Translations under genes and position numbers: made by a program
Assembly (NCBI RefSeq): GCF_016132445.1
Contig: NZ_CP046056.1
Location: forward strand, 248,001-312,000
Source of the DNA: Venatoribacter cucullus
Lineage (GTDB): Bacteria > Pseudomonadota > Gammaproteobacteria > Pseudomonadales > Oceanobacteraceae
Direction: 5' to 3'
DNA: 64,000 nucleotides
Shown here: piece by piece, positions 54,150-62,373 of the stretch
Position numbering within the stretch: the first letter of the stretch is position 1
Layout: every line of letters begins with the position of its first letter
The notes under the pieces: generated by a model
The model's input: the letters and a program-made list of their open reading frames with translations, nothing else
The model's database searches: none
What the model was told of the DNA's origin: nothing

Positions 54150-54578
54150 ATGAGCAGTATCTGGTTTGCCACCCCCGACATCGCCCTGATGAACCGTCAG
54201 ATGCAGAATACCGCCTGCAGTAACCTGGGCATTGAAATTACCGAAATCGGAGATGACTGGGCAAAAGGCACCATGCCGGCCGATGAGCGCACCTTTCAGC
54301 CGGTGGGGCTGGTGCACGGTGGCGCCAATGTATTGTTTGCCGAAACCCTCGGCAGCATGGCCGCCAACCTCTGTCTGGATAACAGCAAAGAATATGCGGT
54401 GGGGCAGGAAATTAACGCCAACCATCTGCGTGGCGTGCGTTCCGGCACCTTAACCGGCATCGCCAAACTGGTGCACCGGGGCCGCACGTCGCAGGTGTGG
54501 GAAATCCGCATCCTGAATGACGAAGGCAAACTCAGCTGCATTTCGCGTTTAACCATGGCGGTTGTTCCGGCCCGCTGA
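54150..54578 (+). CDS. Hotdog-fold thioesterase (PaaI/MenI-like)
   Basis: A 142-residue single hotdog domain close to the MenI/YdiI/EntH group: FQPVGLVHGGANVLFAETLG, with catalytic glutamate in the FAETLG helix, then GQEINANHLRGVRSGTLTGI and GRTSQVWEIRI. It probably hydrolyses an aryl- or acyl-CoA. AGGAAAACACC precedes the ATG. There is no menaquinone gene nearby to pin the substrate. Confidence 0.87.
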   Translation: MSSIWFATPDIALMNRQMQNTACSNLGIEITEIGDDWAKGTMPADERTFQPVGLVHGGANVLFAETLGSMAANLCLDNSKEYAVGQEINANHLRGVRSGTLTGIAKLVHRGRTSQVWEIRILNDEGKLSCISRLTMAVVPAR

Positions 54579-54644
54579 GGCATACGGCTTGGTCATCGGC
54601 CCGCAGCGGGGTAACCTGCTGCGGTGATTCCACAGGACCGCATT

Positions 54645-55052
54645 ATGGCCAACCTTGCCGGACAGAATTTTGTTCCCTGCGTGTGTTTTATTCTGCTGCG
54701 CGATGGCTGCGTGCTGCTGGAGCAGCGCCGCGCCGATAAAAGCACTGACCCTGGCCGTATTATGATTCCGGGCGGCCATATCGAAGCCGGCGAATCCCAG
54801 CTGCAGGCGTTGCAGCGCGAGCTGGCCGAAGAACTGGGCCTGCAGGCGGTGCAGCCACGCTACGTTTGTTCTTTATTACACCCCACCTCGGAATTGCAGC
54901 TGCTGCACTATTACCTGATTACCGACTGGCAGGGCGAGCTGTGCGCCCATGAAGCCGAGCGGGTGTTCTGGCACCCCGTTAGCGAACTGGCCGGGCTGGA
55001 TTTGTGCCCGGACGACATCGCTATTGCCGAAGCACGGAGGCTGTACCTGTGA
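54645..55052 (+). CDS. NUDIX hydrolase
   Basis: A 135-residue protein with a complete NUDIX box: GGHIEAGESQLQALQREL then AEELGL (G5xE7xREUxEExGU). It starts MANLAGQNFVPCVCFILLRD at the ATG at 54645 behind CAGGACC. A GTG at 54624 would add seven residues. The substrate is not evident; candidates are damaged nucleotides, ADP-ribose and NADH. It overlaps ogt by four bases (GTGA), so a repair or nucleotide-sanitising role together with it is an attractive inference. Confidence 0.9.
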   Translation: MANLAGQNFVPCVCFILLRDGCVLLEQRRADKSTDPGRIMIPGGHIEAGESQLQALQRELAEELGLQAVQPRYVCSLLHPTSELQLLHYYLITDWQGELCAHEAERVFWHPVSELAGLDLCPDDIAIAEARRLYL

Positions 55053-55609
55053 ATCCCTTGCACTTACCCACCCTGGCATTTTTCAGCCCGGCGCAGTTAC
55101 GCAGCCGCGGGCAAGGGCAGAGTATTGTCTATGGGCTGGCCCCCGGCCCCTTTGGTCTGTTCTTTGTTGCCACATTGAATAACGAAGTCATCCGCAGTGC
55201 TTTCGGTGAGGGTGCCGCTGAGTCCGCACTGCTACAGCAGCAATGGCCGCAGGCGCTCTGGCAGCGCGACGATGCCGTTGCCACTGCGGTGGTGCAGGCG
55301 CTGTGGGGCGGCGCCCCGGCCGCTTTATCGGCACGGGTGGGCGGCACGGCATTTCAGCAAGTCGTGTGGCAGGCCTTACTGGCGGTTCCTTATGGGCAGC
55401 ATTGCTCATATCAGGCGCTGGCCGTCGCTGTCGGTAAACCGCAGGCCGCGCAGGCGGTGGGTAATGCCGTGGGTGCCAATCCGCTGGCCGGTATTATTCC
55501 CTGCCATCGGGTGCTGCCGCAGCGTGGCGGGCTGGGTGGCTTTCGCTGGGGTGTGAGCATCAAACAGCAGTTGCTGGACTGGGAAGCCGGGCAACACCGG
55601 CCAGATTAA
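55049..55609 (+). CDS. ogt: O6-methylguanine-DNA methyltransferase
   Basis: A 186-residue suicide alkyltransferase that repairs O6-alkylguanine. The active-site motif is IIPCHRVLPQRGGLGGFRWG (catalytic Cys in PCHR). The helix-turn-helix region is VPYGQHCSYQALA, followed by VGNAVGANPLAG. The GTG start at 55049 lies behind GGAGG and overlaps the NUDIX stop. An ATG at 55004 in the same frame is not family-like. It is followed by the 814-base gap without an evident protein-coding gene. Confidence 0.9.
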   Translation: MNPLHLPTLAFFSPAQLRSRGQGQSIVYGLAPGPFGLFFVATLNNEVIRSAFGEGAAESALLQQQWPQALWQRDDAVATAVVQALWGGAPAALSARVGGTAFQQVVWQALLAVPYGQHCSYQALAVAVGKPQAAQAVGNAVGANPLAGIIPCHRVLPQRGGLGGFRWGVSIKQQLLDWEAGQHRPD

Positions 55610-55680
55610 CCCGGCGTTGGGCCGCACAAAAAACCAACACCCGCCGCCAGCCCGCATTGGCTGGTGCATTGGTCTGGTTA

Positions 55681-56006
55681 TCGTCAACTTATCCCATAAG
55701 TTATCCACAGAATCTGTGGATGTAATGGCCTCTTTGTCCCCATGCTGCGGAAAACTTTTTACCCTTTGTAGGTATTTTTTGAATTGGCAAGACTTGCAGG
55801 TAAATTTTTTCTGTGAAATTCAAAAATAGTCGCTGAGCCTTGAAAAATAAGGTTTTTTTATTAATTTTTCGCGTTGGTGAAAAAATACCCGGTTTTTGGC
55901 AGAGGCCGGCATTATGGGGTTCAGGGCAGTTCTCAAAAGAATACTCACAGAATTATCCACAGAATCTGTGCGTAACTTCAGGGTTGACAGCAACAACTTA
56001 TGCACA
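55681..56006. other. DnaA-box cluster in an AT-rich, gene-free interval
   Basis: The interval 55610-56423 has no evident protein-coding gene. It contains perfect DnaA boxes TTATCCACA at 55701 and 55953 and TTATGCACA at 55998, and weaker ones (TTATCCCAT at 55689, ATACTCACA at 55941). The 18-mer TTATCCACAGAATCTGTG occurs twice, 252 bases apart. At 55703-55721 it is part of a perfect palindrome, ATCCACAGA-A-TCTGTGGAT. Between them (about 55755-55900) is an AT-rich stretch. It may be a DnaA-titrating or reactivating site or an origin-like region. Confidence 0.55.
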
Positions 56007-56065
56007 AAATGCCGCTGACCGCTTGACGGCGTTATTGGTCTTATGTTTTGCGCGGATTAACAGCC

Positions 56066-56098
56066 AAAAAAAGGCACAGCGCCCTCACGCTGTGCCTT
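56066..56098 (-). terminator. Orphan rho-independent terminator (minus strand)
   Basis: Read on the minus strand, AAGGCACAGCG, loop TGAGGG, CGCTGTGCCTT is an 11-bp perfect stem running into a block of seven T. There is no plus-strand T run. No minus-strand gene lies upstream of it before 58176, so it may end a small RNA transcribed from the 56100-56420 interval. Confidence 0.75.
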
Positions 56099-56315
56099 AG
56101 GGAGTCTCTGAATAACTCAGTGCTCGCTCTGGATTGCAGAAAAGTTCTGAATCACGAAGCCGGGTTGCGGTGGCATTTGACCAAAACACCGCAGCAGGAA
56201 ATTGTTGCCCTCACAACAACCTCATGCCGTCAGAATAAGGCGGCCCCCGGGCCTTGTCGCTGTGACAGGTTGTCGCACCTGTAGCGGCCGGCACTACGCC
56301 AGAACGCTGCTGTGG

Positions 56316-56344
56316 TTGTCATGGCGCTGTCATCCGCTTGCCAT
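56316..56344 (+). promoter_or_regulatory. Triple PHO-box repeat upstream of phoD
   Basis: Three 7-base units, TTGTCAT (56316), CTGTCAT (56327) and TTGCCAT (56338), are spaced by exactly four bases each. A PHO box is two CTGTCAT-type units spaced by four bases, so this is one and a half tandem boxes. It ends 79 bases before the phoD ATG and predicts PhoB activation under phosphate limitation. Confidence 0.7.
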
Positions 56345-56423
56345 CAAAGCGTCAATAAAGCGCAACCCGTCTGTCACAGCCGCAGCATTGAATAAAACCA
56401 TACCGGTTAACAGCGGGGCAGGT

Positions 56424-58169
56424 ATGAGTCTTACGCGGCGGAATTTTCTGCGCAGTTCGGCAGCAGCCACCTCAGGTTTAACACTGCTCGGCGGTGCGGC
56501 CGGAGCCACGGCTCAGTCCTGGTTACCGGCTTTGTTGCCCGCCTCAGACCCCCAGTCCCCTCCACGCAGTCACGCTTATCCTTTTCAGCATGGGGTGGCC
56601 AGCGGTGACCCGCTGACGGATGGCGTGATGCTGTGGACCCGCATCAGCCCACCGCCAGACTGGCAGGGGCCGCTGGCGTATCGCTGGCACCTGGCGCTGG
56701 ACCCGCTGTGTCAGTGGCTGGTGGCCACCGGGGAAGGCAGCACCGATGCCAGCCGCGACTTCACCGTAAAGGAAGACGTGCGCGGTTTAAGCGCTGGTCA
56801 GACTTATTACTATCTGTTTGAAGCGCTGGGGCAGATTTCCGATACCGGCCGCACCCGGACCTTGCCGCAAGGCCGGGTGGAACATCTGCGGCTGGCTTAT
56901 ACCTCCTGCGCCAACTACGCCTGCGGGCATTTTAATGTGTACCGCGACATCGCCGCCCGCGCCGACCTCGATGCGGTGCTGCATCTGGGGGATTACCTGT
57001 ACGAAGACGCCGACCATGAGCGTGCGCTGGTAAGTGGTCGCTTACCCTTGCCGGCCCGGGAACTATTGTCGCTGGATGATTACCGTACCCGGCACGCCTG
57101 CTACAAAAGCGACCCGGATCTGCAGGAAGTCCATCGCCAGCACCCGTTTCTGCTGATCTGGGACGACCACGAATTTGCCGATAATGCCTGGCCGGGCGGG
57201 GCGCAGAACCATACCGAAGGCGACCTGAACCGTGGTGGCGAAGGCGCCTGGACAGAACGCCTGGCGGCCGCCCGGCAGGCCTATTTTGAATGGATGCCGG
57301 TGCGTGAACAGCCTCATGGTGGCCTGTACCGCAATGTGCGTTGCGGTGATTTGCTCGATCTGAATCTGCTCGATACCCGGCTGGCCGGGCGTGACCAGCA
57401 AGCCACCACGCTGGAACAACGTAATCAGCCTGAACGCACCCTGTTGGGGGCTGCGCAGGAAGACTGGCTGCAACAGCAACTGCAGCAGTCGGTACAGGAT
57501 GGCGTGTGCTGGAATCTGCTCGGCCAGCAGGTGATGCTGGCACAGCTGGGTACCAATTCCATGCCGTTTAACTATGACCAGTGGGACGGTTATCCGGCTG
57601 CCCGGCAACGGCTGTTTGACAGCGTACGGGCCGCGGGCGCAGAGAATCTGGTGGTGCTGACCGGTGATATTCATTCCAGCTGGGCGCTGGAACTGCACGA
57701 CGACCCCTTTGCCAGCGCTGCAGGGCAACCCATTGGCGTAGAGCTGGTCACGCCGGCGGTGACTTCACCAGGTATTGAGCAGTTTGCCCAGGCCCGGCTG
57801 GCCGCCCATTCGTTAACGGGCTTGCTGCCACACCTGAACTTTGTCGATTTTTATCATCGTGGCTATGTGCTGCTGGATATCACCCACCAGCGGCTGCAGG
57901 CGCAGTGGTGGGTGGTGGATAATATCCGCTCGCCGCGTTATGTGAGTGAATGCTTGCGGGCGCTGGATATTCCCGCCGGCCGGGCGCAGTTGCAGCCGGC
58001 GGCGACACTGGCGGGCCCAGTGGCTGCGCCGGCTCTGGCGCCGCAGGCTCCGGCCGAACTGGCCTGGTTACGGCACTGGCAATCCGCGCCGGCGCTGAAC
58101 CCGCAACAGGCGCTGGCCAGCCATGCGGCGCCAGCGCATAAGCTGGCGCTGGTATTACCCGACAGCTGA
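56424..58169 (+). CDS. phoD: Alkaline phosphatase D (Tat-exported)
   Basis: A 581-residue PhoD-family phosphodiesterase/phosphatase for phosphate scavenging outside the cytoplasm. It has the Tat signal LTRRNFLRSS at residues 3-12 and an alanine-rich hydrophobic stretch. The metallophosphatase domain has HGVASGDPLTDGVMLWTRI, YTSCANYACGHFNVY, LHLGDYLYED, WDDHEFADNAWPGG and LTGDIHSSWALEL, the PhoD ligands. The start is the ATG at 56424; a long upstream frame is not family-like. A PHO-box repeat upstream and the function agree with Pho-regulon control. Confidence 0.94.
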   Translation: MSLTRRNFLRSSAAATSGLTLLGGAAGATAQSWLPALLPASDPQSPPRSHAYPFQHGVASGDPLTDGVMLWTRISPPPDWQGPLAYRWHLALDPLCQWLVATGEGSTDASRDFTVKEDVRGLSAGQTYYYLFEALGQISDTGRTRTLPQGRVEHLRLAYTSCANYACGHFNVYRDIAARADLDAVLHLGDYLYEDADHERALVSGRLPLPARELLSLDDYRTRHACYKSDPDLQEVHRQHPFLLIWDDHEFADNAWPGGAQNHTEGDLNRGGEGAWTERLAAARQAYFEWMPVREQPHGGLYRNVRCGDLLDLNLLDTRLAGRDQQATTLEQRNQPERTLLGAAQEDWLQQQLQQSVQDGVCWNLLGQQVMLAQLGTNSMPFNYDQWDGYPAARQRLFDSVRAAGAENLVVLTGDIHSSWALELHDDPFASAAGQPIGVELVTPAVTSPGIEQFAQARLAAHSLTGLLPHLNFVDFYHRGYVLLDITHQRLQAQWWVVDNIRSPRYVSECLRALDIPAGRAQLQPAATLAGPVAAPALAPQAPAELAWLRHWQSAPALNPQQALASHAAPAHKLALVLPDS

Positions 58170-58175
58170 GCGGAT

Positions 58176-59093
58176 TTACTGCTGCAGAAAGCGCAGTGCA
58201 TCCACGGCACTGCGTTGCGGAATTTCTTCCATCGGCATGTGGCCGCAGTCGTCGTAAATCACACTTTCGGCCTGCGGTAATGCCTGGCGGAATTTCTCCA
58301 CGTGGGCCACCGGAATCCAGCCGTCGTTTTTGCCCCACATAATCAGTACCGGCTGTTTTACCTGCTGCAGAGGGCGCGTATCAAACCCGCCCCGGTTGCG
58401 GACAAAACGCAGCACGGCGGCAGCGGCCATACGGTTACCCGGGCGCATTAATAAATCGTAATAACGGTCCATTACCGGCTTCTGCAGCCGTTCTTTCCGG
58501 CCATAGGTAGTGCGTACGATGGCGTACAGCGCTTTGCGCGGCAGCGGAGTACGGGCGGCCAGCCAGCCACCGAACGGCAGCCCCATGCTCAGCAGTACCA
58601 TGGGCGGCATAAAGAAGAAGCCGGCACTGTCGAGCAGAATGATTTTCTGCACCTTATGCGGAAAGCGTGCGGCAAATTCCCAGCTCATCCAGCCGCCCAG
58701 TGAATTGCCCACCATGTGCGCCTGCTGAATATTCAGCGCATCGGTAAACTCATTCAGGAAGTCGCTGTACAGATGCTTACGTATGCCTTGCGGGTGCGGG
58801 CCGGTTAAGCCGAAGTTCGGGTTGTCGATGCTGATAACGCGGAAATGCTGGCTGAGAATATCCGTCCAGTCATTCCAGGTGTGCAACGAAGCAAAAATAC
58901 CGTGCAGCATAATCACCACCGGTGCCCCGGGGTTGCCGGTATTATTCACATCACGGTAATGCACGCGCATACCCTGCAGCTCCAGGTAGCGGGAATCGGG
59001 CAGTTCATGGCGGCGCTGCAGTTCGTCCAGGGCAATGGCACCGGCTTCACCGGTAAAAGGACTGAACATGGCGTTCCAGGCTTGTGACAGCAT
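58176..59093 (-). CDS. Alpha/beta hydrolase
   Basis: A hydrolase of about 305 residues. The oxyanion-hole region is IMLHGIFASLHTW, the nucleophile elbow is VGNSLGGWMSWE, the acid is probably in WGKNDGWIPV and the histidine in DDCGHMPMEEIP. The start is unclear: ATG at 59093 (MLSQAWNAMF) or ATG at 59126 (MAFFGYHG), both without a good ribosome site. The frame is open to 59291 but upstream residues look non-coding. Substrate unknown. The gene is convergent with phoD, seven bases apart. Confidence 0.82.
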   Translation of the reverse strand: MLSQAWNAMFSPFTGEAGAIALDELQRRHELPDSRYLELQGMRVHYRDVNNTGNPGAPVVIMLHGIFASLHTWNDWTDILSQHFRVISIDNPNFGLTGPHPQGIRKHLYSDFLNEFTDALNIQQAHMVGNSLGGWMSWEFAARFPHKVQKIILLDSAGFFFMPPMVLLSMGLPFGGWLAARTPLPRKALYAIVRTTYGRKERLQKPVMDRYYDLLMRPGNRMAAAAVLRFVRNRGGFDTRPLQQVKQPVLIMWGKNDGWIPVAHVEKFRQALPQAESVIYDDCGHMPMEEIPQRSAVDALRFLQQ

Positions 59094-59302
59094 GGGGGAA
59101 ATCCCGTGGTAACCGAAAAAAGCCATTCTGCGGTGCGGGTACGGGAAAGATAAGGGACGTTTACGCCAGATGCTGGCCGGAATTCCCCCCTGGGGTGGTT
59201 TGTTGGCCACTGTGCCGGTGGTAGACTGCTGGCGCTTACCAATGGACTTCTTGCGGTAGCTCTTACCCCATAAATATTCTGTTAATAACAAGGATTCAGG
59301 CG

Positions 59303-60241
59303 ATGGAAAACCTGCTCAATATTGTTTTTTCGGTCGAAGCCTTTGCGCTTATTTTTATTCTGGTGGTGCTGAAAAAGAGCATTATTTTTGTGCCACAGAA
59401 CCGCGCCTGGCTGGTCGAGCGTTTTGGTAAATTTCTGGCCACCAAAGAAGCCGGCCTTAATTTTGTGGTGCCCTTTATTGACCGCGTGGCGGCCGACCGT
59501 AGCCTGAAAGAACAGGCCATTGATGTACCGAGCCAGTCGGCCATTACCCGCGACAACATTACCCTGAGCGTGGATGGCGTGCTGTATTTCCGCGTGCTCG
59601 ACCCCTACAAAGCCACCTACGGTGTGGACGACTATATTTTTGCCGTAACCCAGCTGGCGCAGACCACCATGCGTTCCGAACTGGGCAAGCTGGAACTCGA
59701 CCGTACCTTTGAAGAACGCGCCACACTGAATATCAACATTGTTCAGGCTATTAACGAAGCGGCAGAGCCCTGGGGTATTCAGGTGATGCGCTATGAAATT
59801 AAAGACATTACCCCGCCACGTTCGGTGATGGATGCGATGGAAGCGCAGATGAAAGCCGAGCGGGTAAAACGTGCGCAGATTCTGGAATCCGAAGGTAATC
59901 GCCAGGCCGCTATTAACGTGGCCGAAGGTGCCAAGCAAGCTCAGGTACTGGCGGCGGAAGCCGATAAAACCGAACAGGTTCTGAACGCCGAAGGTGAAGC
60001 CAAAGCCATTCTGGCCGTCGCTGCGGCCAAGGCTGAAGCACTGCGTAAAATCGGTGAAGCGGCGAATACCGTTGAGGGTCAGAAAGCCATTCAGCTGGAT
60101 CTGGCCACCAAGGCCATTGAGGCCAAACAAGCCATTGCCAAAGAATCCTCCGTGGTGTTGCTGCCGGATAATGCAACCGATGCCAGCTCGATGGTGGCGC
60201 AGGGCATGGCCATTATTCACGCCATGAACCAGAAGGTCTGA
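59303..60241 (+). CDS. SPFH/stomatin-like membrane protease-modulator (QmcA-like)
   Basis: A 312-residue protein with an N-terminal membrane helix (FALIFILVVLKKSIIFV) and an SPFH domain (VPQNRAWLVERFGKF, ITRDNITLSVDGVLYFRVLD, ALGE-like MRSELGKLELD, PWGIQVMRYEIKDITPP). A long alanine- and glutamate-rich coiled coil follows (about 185-280). QmcA-type proteins oligomerise and affect FtsH and membrane order. It is followed at once by an NfeD gene, the usual partner. ACAAGGATTCAGGCG precedes the ATG. Confidence 0.93.
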   Translation: MENLLNIVFSVEAFALIFILVVLKKSIIFVPQNRAWLVERFGKFLATKEAGLNFVVPFIDRVAADRSLKEQAIDVPSQSAITRDNITLSVDGVLYFRVLDPYKATYGVDDYIFAVTQLAQTTMRSELGKLELDRTFEERATLNINIVQAINEAAEPWGIQVMRYEIKDITPPRSVMDAMEAQMKAERVKRAQILESEGNRQAAINVAEGAKQAQVLAAEADKTEQVLNAEGEAKAILAVAAAKAEALRKIGEAANTVEGQKAIQLDLATKAIEAKQAIAKESSVVLLPDNATDASSMVAQGMAIIHAMNQKV

Positions 60242-60244
60242 TCT

Positions 60245-60703
60245 ATGGAATTTATTCTGCAGCATTTACCAAAATTTCTGCTGGTTGTTGGTGTGGGCGC
60301 ACTCATTATTGAAGTGGCCATTTTAGGTTTTGCGACCTTTGTGTTGCTGTTTCTGGGCGCATCGCTGGTGATTACCGGTTTGCTGATGCACATCGGATTA
60401 TTACCCGCCACCATGATGGTCGCGCTGTGGAGTAATGCCTTACTGACCAGCATTCTTGCGCTGGTGTTATGGAAGCCCCTGCGCAACCTGCAGAACAACC
60501 ATATTCAGCGTCAGCCGGTGGAGAATGACTTCACCCGGCACGAATTTGTGCTGGAGCAGGATGCCGATGTGCAGGGAAAAACCGAACATCAGTATTCCGG
60601 TGTGCGCTGGAAAGTGAAAAGCGAACAGCCATTGGCTGCCGGTACGCGGGTGGAAGTGGTGAAAGCCGATGTCGGCGTGCTGTGGGTTAAAGAAAAAGCC
60701 TGA
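60245..60703 (+). CDS. NfeD-family membrane protein
   Basis: A 152-residue membrane protein with helices near residues 10-50 and 55-78 and a C-terminal OB-fold domain typical of short NfeD proteins (EHQYSGVRWKVKSEQPLAAG, TRVEVVKADVGVLWV). NfeD partners bind stomatin-like SPFH proteins. The start is three bases after the qmcA-like stop, and the stop overlaps the next gene (TGATG). Confidence 0.92.
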   Translation: MEFILQHLPKFLLVVGVGALIIEVAILGFATFVLLFLGASLVITGLLMHIGLLPATMMVALWSNALLTSILALVLWKPLRNLQNNHIQRQPVENDFTRHEFVLEQDADVQGKTEHQYSGVRWKVKSEQPLAAGTRVEVVKADVGVLWVKEKA

Positions 60704-61167
60704 TGCCAGACTGGCTGACCGACCTTGCCGCCCAGCCCTGGCTGCTCAGTTATGGCGGTTTATTTGTGCTGGCGTTTCTGTCGGCCAGTTTATTGCCCAT
60801 GGGGTCGGCCTGGTTGGTGTTATTGCTGCTCAGTCAGGGCGAAAGCCCGCTGCTGGTGTGGCTGATTGCCACGGCCGGCAACACGCTGGGCAGTGTGCTG
60901 AATTACGCGCTGGGTTATTACGCCCGCCACTGGGTGCAGGCGCGGCAATCGCGTGAGCGCTGGCAGCAGGCCGAACGCTGGTTCGACCGCTACGGTATCT
61001 GGAGTATGCTGCTGGCCTGGTTACCCATTATCGGTGACCCGCTGACGCTGGTGGCCGGCGTATTACGGGCGAATTTCCCGCTCTTTCTGATCTTGGTAAC
61101 CCTTGGCAAAGCGGCCCGTTACGCCGTACTGATTGCCGGATATCTGGCCGTTGCGCCAGGCAGTTAA
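60703..61167 (+). CDS. DedA-family membrane protein (YqaA-like)
   Basis: A 154-residue protein of the YqaA/DedA (SNARE-associated) family with about four helices. LTDLAAQPWLLSYGGLFVLA leads to GNTLGSVLNYALGYYA and FDRYGIWSMLLAWLPIIGDP-LTLVAGV, quoted in parts, the hallmark of the family. DedA proteins are linked to lipid scrambling and membrane homeostasis. It is coupled to the nfeD gene, making a qmcA-nfeD-yqaA envelope operon. Confidence 0.9.
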   Translation: MPDWLTDLAAQPWLLSYGGLFVLAFLSASLLPMGSAWLVLLLLSQGESPLLVWLIATAGNTLGSVLNYALGYYARHWVQARQSRERWQQAERWFDRYGIWSMLLAWLPIIGDPLTLVAGVLRANFPLFLILVTLGKAARYAVLIAGYLAVAPGS

Positions 61168-61179
61168 ACAGGAATACAC

Positions 61180-62361
61180 ATGAGCACCAAACCAACCCAG
61201 GGCGATGCGACCCGCATTATTCATAACCGCCGTCATGCCGATGCGGAAGGCAGCCCTTACGCACCCTTGTACACCACCACCACCTACCGCTTTGAAAAAA
61301 CCGCCGATCTGCTCAACGTTATCAGCGGCAAAGATGACGGTAATCTGTACACCCGCTGGGGTTCCAACCCCACCATTCAGGAACTGGAACAAGGCCTGGC
61401 GCAGCTGGAACAGGCCGAGGCGGCGCTGGCCTTTGGTTCTGGCATGGCGGCTATTTCCGCCGCCCTGCTGGCGCTGGGGCGCAACGGCATTGTCTGCGTG
61501 GGGGATTTGTACGGCGGCACGCAGGAACTGCTGAAACAGTGCCAGCTGCTGGGATTTCCGGTGACCTTATTGCTGAAAGAACAGCAGACCGAACTGGCGC
61601 AGGCGCTGCACACGCCGGGCATGTTGGTGTATTGCGAAACGCCGGCCAACCCGACCCTGAGCATTCTGGATATTTCCGAACTGGCCAACGTGGTCCACGC
61701 CCATGGTGCGCTGCTGGCGGTGGATAACACCTTTGCGTCGCCCATTAATCAGCAGCCCTTAACCCTGGGTGCGGATGTGGTGCTGCACAGCGCCAGTAAA
61801 TATTTAGGTGGCCACAGCGATATTACCGCCGGCGCCTTAATGGCCAGCCTGGAGTTGGTGCGCAAAGTGGCGCCGTGGCGTAAAAATTTCGGCCAGATTA
61901 TTGCCCCGGAAGTGGCGGCGCTGCTGGCGCGCAGTTTACGCACACTGCCGCTGCGCATACGCCAGCACAACGACAATGCCTTAGCCGTGGCGCAGGCCAT
62001 GCAGAATCACCCGAATATTCGCCGCGTGCTGTACCCCGGCTTGCCAGATTTTCCTGGCCATGCCCTGGCTGCACAACAGATGCAGGGCTTCGGTGGCATG
62101 CTCAGCATGGAAGTAGACGGCGGTTTTGAACAAGCGGCGGCGGTGGCCGATAACCTGCAGTTATTTCTGCTGGCCACCAGTCTGGGCGGGGTGGAAAGTC
62201 TGGTCAGCCAGCCCTGTGCCACCAGCCATTATGCCCTGAGCGCAGAAGAACGCCGGCAACGTGGCATCAGCGATGGCTTATTGCGGTTATCGGTGGGGCT
62301 GGAAAATGCCGAGGATTTAATTCACGACCTGCAGCAGGCGCTGGCCAGGGTATTCAGTTAG
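61180..62361 (+). CDS. Cys/Met-metabolism PLP enzyme (cystathionine gamma-synthase/lyase family)
   Basis: A 393-residue PLP enzyme related to MetB/MetC/MGL. It has YAPLYTTTTYRFEKTADLL, YTRWGSNPTIQELEQ, the phosphate-binding FGSGMAAISAALLAL, and the PLP lysine in HSASKYLGGHSDITAG. YTRWGSNPT in place of the more usual YSRxxNPT leaves the exact reaction unclear; it could be a gamma-lyase, beta-lyase or sulfhydrylase. It starts 12 bases after the YqaA-like gene behind ACAGGAATACAC, so it may share its operon. Confidence 0.88.
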   Translation: MSTKPTQGDATRIIHNRRHADAEGSPYAPLYTTTTYRFEKTADLLNVISGKDDGNLYTRWGSNPTIQELEQGLAQLEQAEAALAFGSGMAAISAALLALGRNGIVCVGDLYGGTQELLKQCQLLGFPVTLLLKEQQTELAQALHTPGMLVYCETPANPTLSILDISELANVVHAHGALLAVDNTFASPINQQPLTLGADVVLHSASKYLGGHSDITAGALMASLELVRKVAPWRKNFGQIIAPEVAALLARSLRTLPLRIRQHNDNALAVAQAMQNHPNIRRVLYPGLPDFPGHALAAQQMQGFGGMLSMEVDGGFEQAAAVADNLQLFLLATSLGGVESLVSQPCATSHYALSAEERRQRGISDGLLRLSVGLENAEDLIHDLQQALARVFS

Positions 62362-62373
62362 GCGATTTTCCAC

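Noticed and set aside
56100-56160. GAGTCTCTGAATAACTC resembling the end of an IS5-type insertion sequence
   Set aside because: No matching inverted end, transposase fragment or target duplication was found in the surrounding kilobase. It stays a possible relic only.
55610-56423. An upstream extension of phoD to 56202 and a short frame near 55840-56100
   Set aside because: Neither has a ribosome site or recognisable protein features. The Tat signal at 56424 defines the phoD start, and the DNA signals found here are non-coding.
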